DNA from: DATJLY01 sp035518375
Lineage (GTDB): Bacteria; Pseudomonadota; Alphaproteobacteria; ATCC43930; CGMCC-115725
Assembly: GCA_035518375.1 (NCBI GenBank)
Contig: DATIXQ010000123.1
Coordinates: 19,206-83,205 of the forward strand
Direction of reading: 5' to 3'
Length of the DNA: 64,000 nt
Shown here: positions 63,437 through 64,000 of the stretch, one piece after another
Position numbering within the stretch: the stretch's first letter is position 1
How the letters are laid out: the number at the start of each line of letters is the position of its first letter
The notes under the pieces: generated by a model
Seen by the model: only the letters and a program-made list of their open reading frames with translations
Told to the model about the DNA's origin: nothing
The model's database searches: none
Translations under genes and position numbers: made by a program

Positions 63437-64000
63437 TCACTCCGCCCCGCCGTCCGCGGTGGGTTTCTCCTCGTCGGCAAACCAATGCGCGCGCGCGGCC
63501 ATGATGATCGCGTTCGCCTCGTCCTGCTCGAGCTTGATGCGACTCTGCGCCGCCTCGATCAGCTCGTCGGCCGCGAGATCGCCAAGATCGTCGAGCGTCT
63601 TCACGCCCTTCTCGCCAATTGCGACCATGAGCGCCGGACTCACGCCCTCGATCGCCGCGATCTCGTCGCTGACGCCGAGCTCTTGGCGCCGTGCCTCGTC
63701 GCGCTCCGCCTGCTCCTTCAGGAACGTGCGTGCACGCTGCTGCAGCTCACCGGCGATGTCCTCATCGAAGCCCTCGATGCCGGCGAGCTCGGCGAGCGGC
63801 ACGTAGCCCACCTCCTCGACCGAGGTGAAGCCCTCGGTCACCAGGAGATGCGCGATCACGTCGTCGACGTCGAGCGCCTGGATGAACAGGTTGCTACGGG
63901 TGCGGAACTCTTCCTGGCGGCGGTCGCTTTCCTCGGCCTCGGTCAGGATGTCGATGTCCCAGCCGGTGAGCTGCGAGGCGAGGCGCACGTTTTGGCCGCG
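63437..64000 (-). CDS. nusA: Transcription termination/antitermination factor NusA, C-terminal part
   Basis: The gene runs off the right edge; only about 187 C-terminal residues are visible. The first part (NVRLASQLTGWDIDILTE) is the end of the second KH domain. Two helix-hairpin-helix acidic repeats follow (TEGFTSVEEVGYVPLAELAG and IEGVSPALMVAIGEKGVKTL), and the tail is acidic. NusA binds RNA polymerase at pauses and terminators. It is the visible head of the nusA-ylxR-infB-rbfA-truB-rpsO-pnp operon; 12 nt separate it from ylxR. Confidence 0.95.
   Translation of the reverse strand, partial: RGQNVRLASQLTGWDIDILTEAEESDRRQEEFRTRSNLFIQALDVDDVIAHLLVTEGFTSVEEVGYVPLAELAGIEGFDEDIAGELQQRARTFLKEQAERDEARRQELGVSDEIAAIEGVSPALMVAIGEKGVKTLDDLGDLAADELIEAAQSRIKLEQDEANAIIMAARAHWFADEEKPTADGGAE

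Noticed and set aside
59670..63806. A 1378-codon open frame on the plus strand opposite infB and ylxR
   Set aside because: It is fully antisense to well-recognised genes, shows no family motif and has Arg/Asp/His-rich composition, the expected artefact of third-position GC bias.

Overview
The window looks like a chromosomal segment of a free-living, GC-rich alphaproteobacterium (probably Hyphomicrobiales or Rhodospirillales; the sequence alone does not decide). The evidence is the gene order dnaA-dnaN-recF-gyrB next to rpsT, a crotonase, mutM, ubiE, ubiB, coaBC and dut; an Irr-type Fur regulator; a 180-kDa class NAD-glutamate dehydrogenase; and several families of palindromic intergenic repeats of the kind common in this class. 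No tRNA, rRNA, CRISPR array, integrase or insertion sequence was recognised.

Layout. 1-8.9 kb: a truncated TPR-CHAT protein, the giant NAD-glutamate dehydrogenase, a methyltransferase, an orphan nitrile-hydratase-beta-like protein and a VOC protein. 9-13.6 kb: a gentisate-dioxygenase-like enzyme, a large secreted TPS-type exoprotein and a single-domain response regulator. 13.7-20.0 kb: one minus-strand operon in which a thiamine-diphosphate enzyme heads an ABC importer with one ATPase, two different binding proteins and two permeases. 20-28 kb: a ZIP transporter, a secreted phosphoesterase divergent from a di-haem peroxidase, then a dihydroxyphthalate-decarboxylase-like protein, a thioesterase, two glutathione transferases and a nitronate monooxygenase, which together suggest aromatic or xenobiotic metabolism.

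28-43.4 kb is the replication and housekeeping core: gyrB, recF, a small coiled-coil membrane protein, dnaN, dnaA, rpsT, crotonase, mutM on the minus strand; ubiE, ubiB, coaBC and dut on the plus strand. Between ubiB and coaBC sits an odd island: a lower-GC secreted-protein gene flanked by a 16-bp direct repeat. 43.4-48 kb: an Rrf2 regulator directly before cysK, then a MoeB/ThiF protein, a medium-chain reductase and a Rieske oxygenase. 48-51 kb: a 2-hydroxyacid dehydrogenase, an SH3 protein, and a ParB-like/RMD1-like pair. 51-54 kb: katG behind an Irr-type regulator with an Irr-box-like palindrome at the katG promoter. 54-64 kb: a nitronate-monooxygenase-like flavoprotein with a cysteine cluster, ugpQ, and the nusA-ylxR-infB-rbfA-truB-rpsO-pnp translation and RNA operon, which runs off the right edge.

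The points most worth a second look are the thiamine-diphosphate enzyme/dual-binding-protein ABC operon, the direct-repeat island, CoaBC with glutamate at the expected catalytic cysteine, a MutM zinc finger lacking its last cysteine, the Irr-katG control region, and several good promoters whose -10 box lies only 5-7 nt before an ATG with no Shine-Dalgarno, which predicts leaderless mRNAs.
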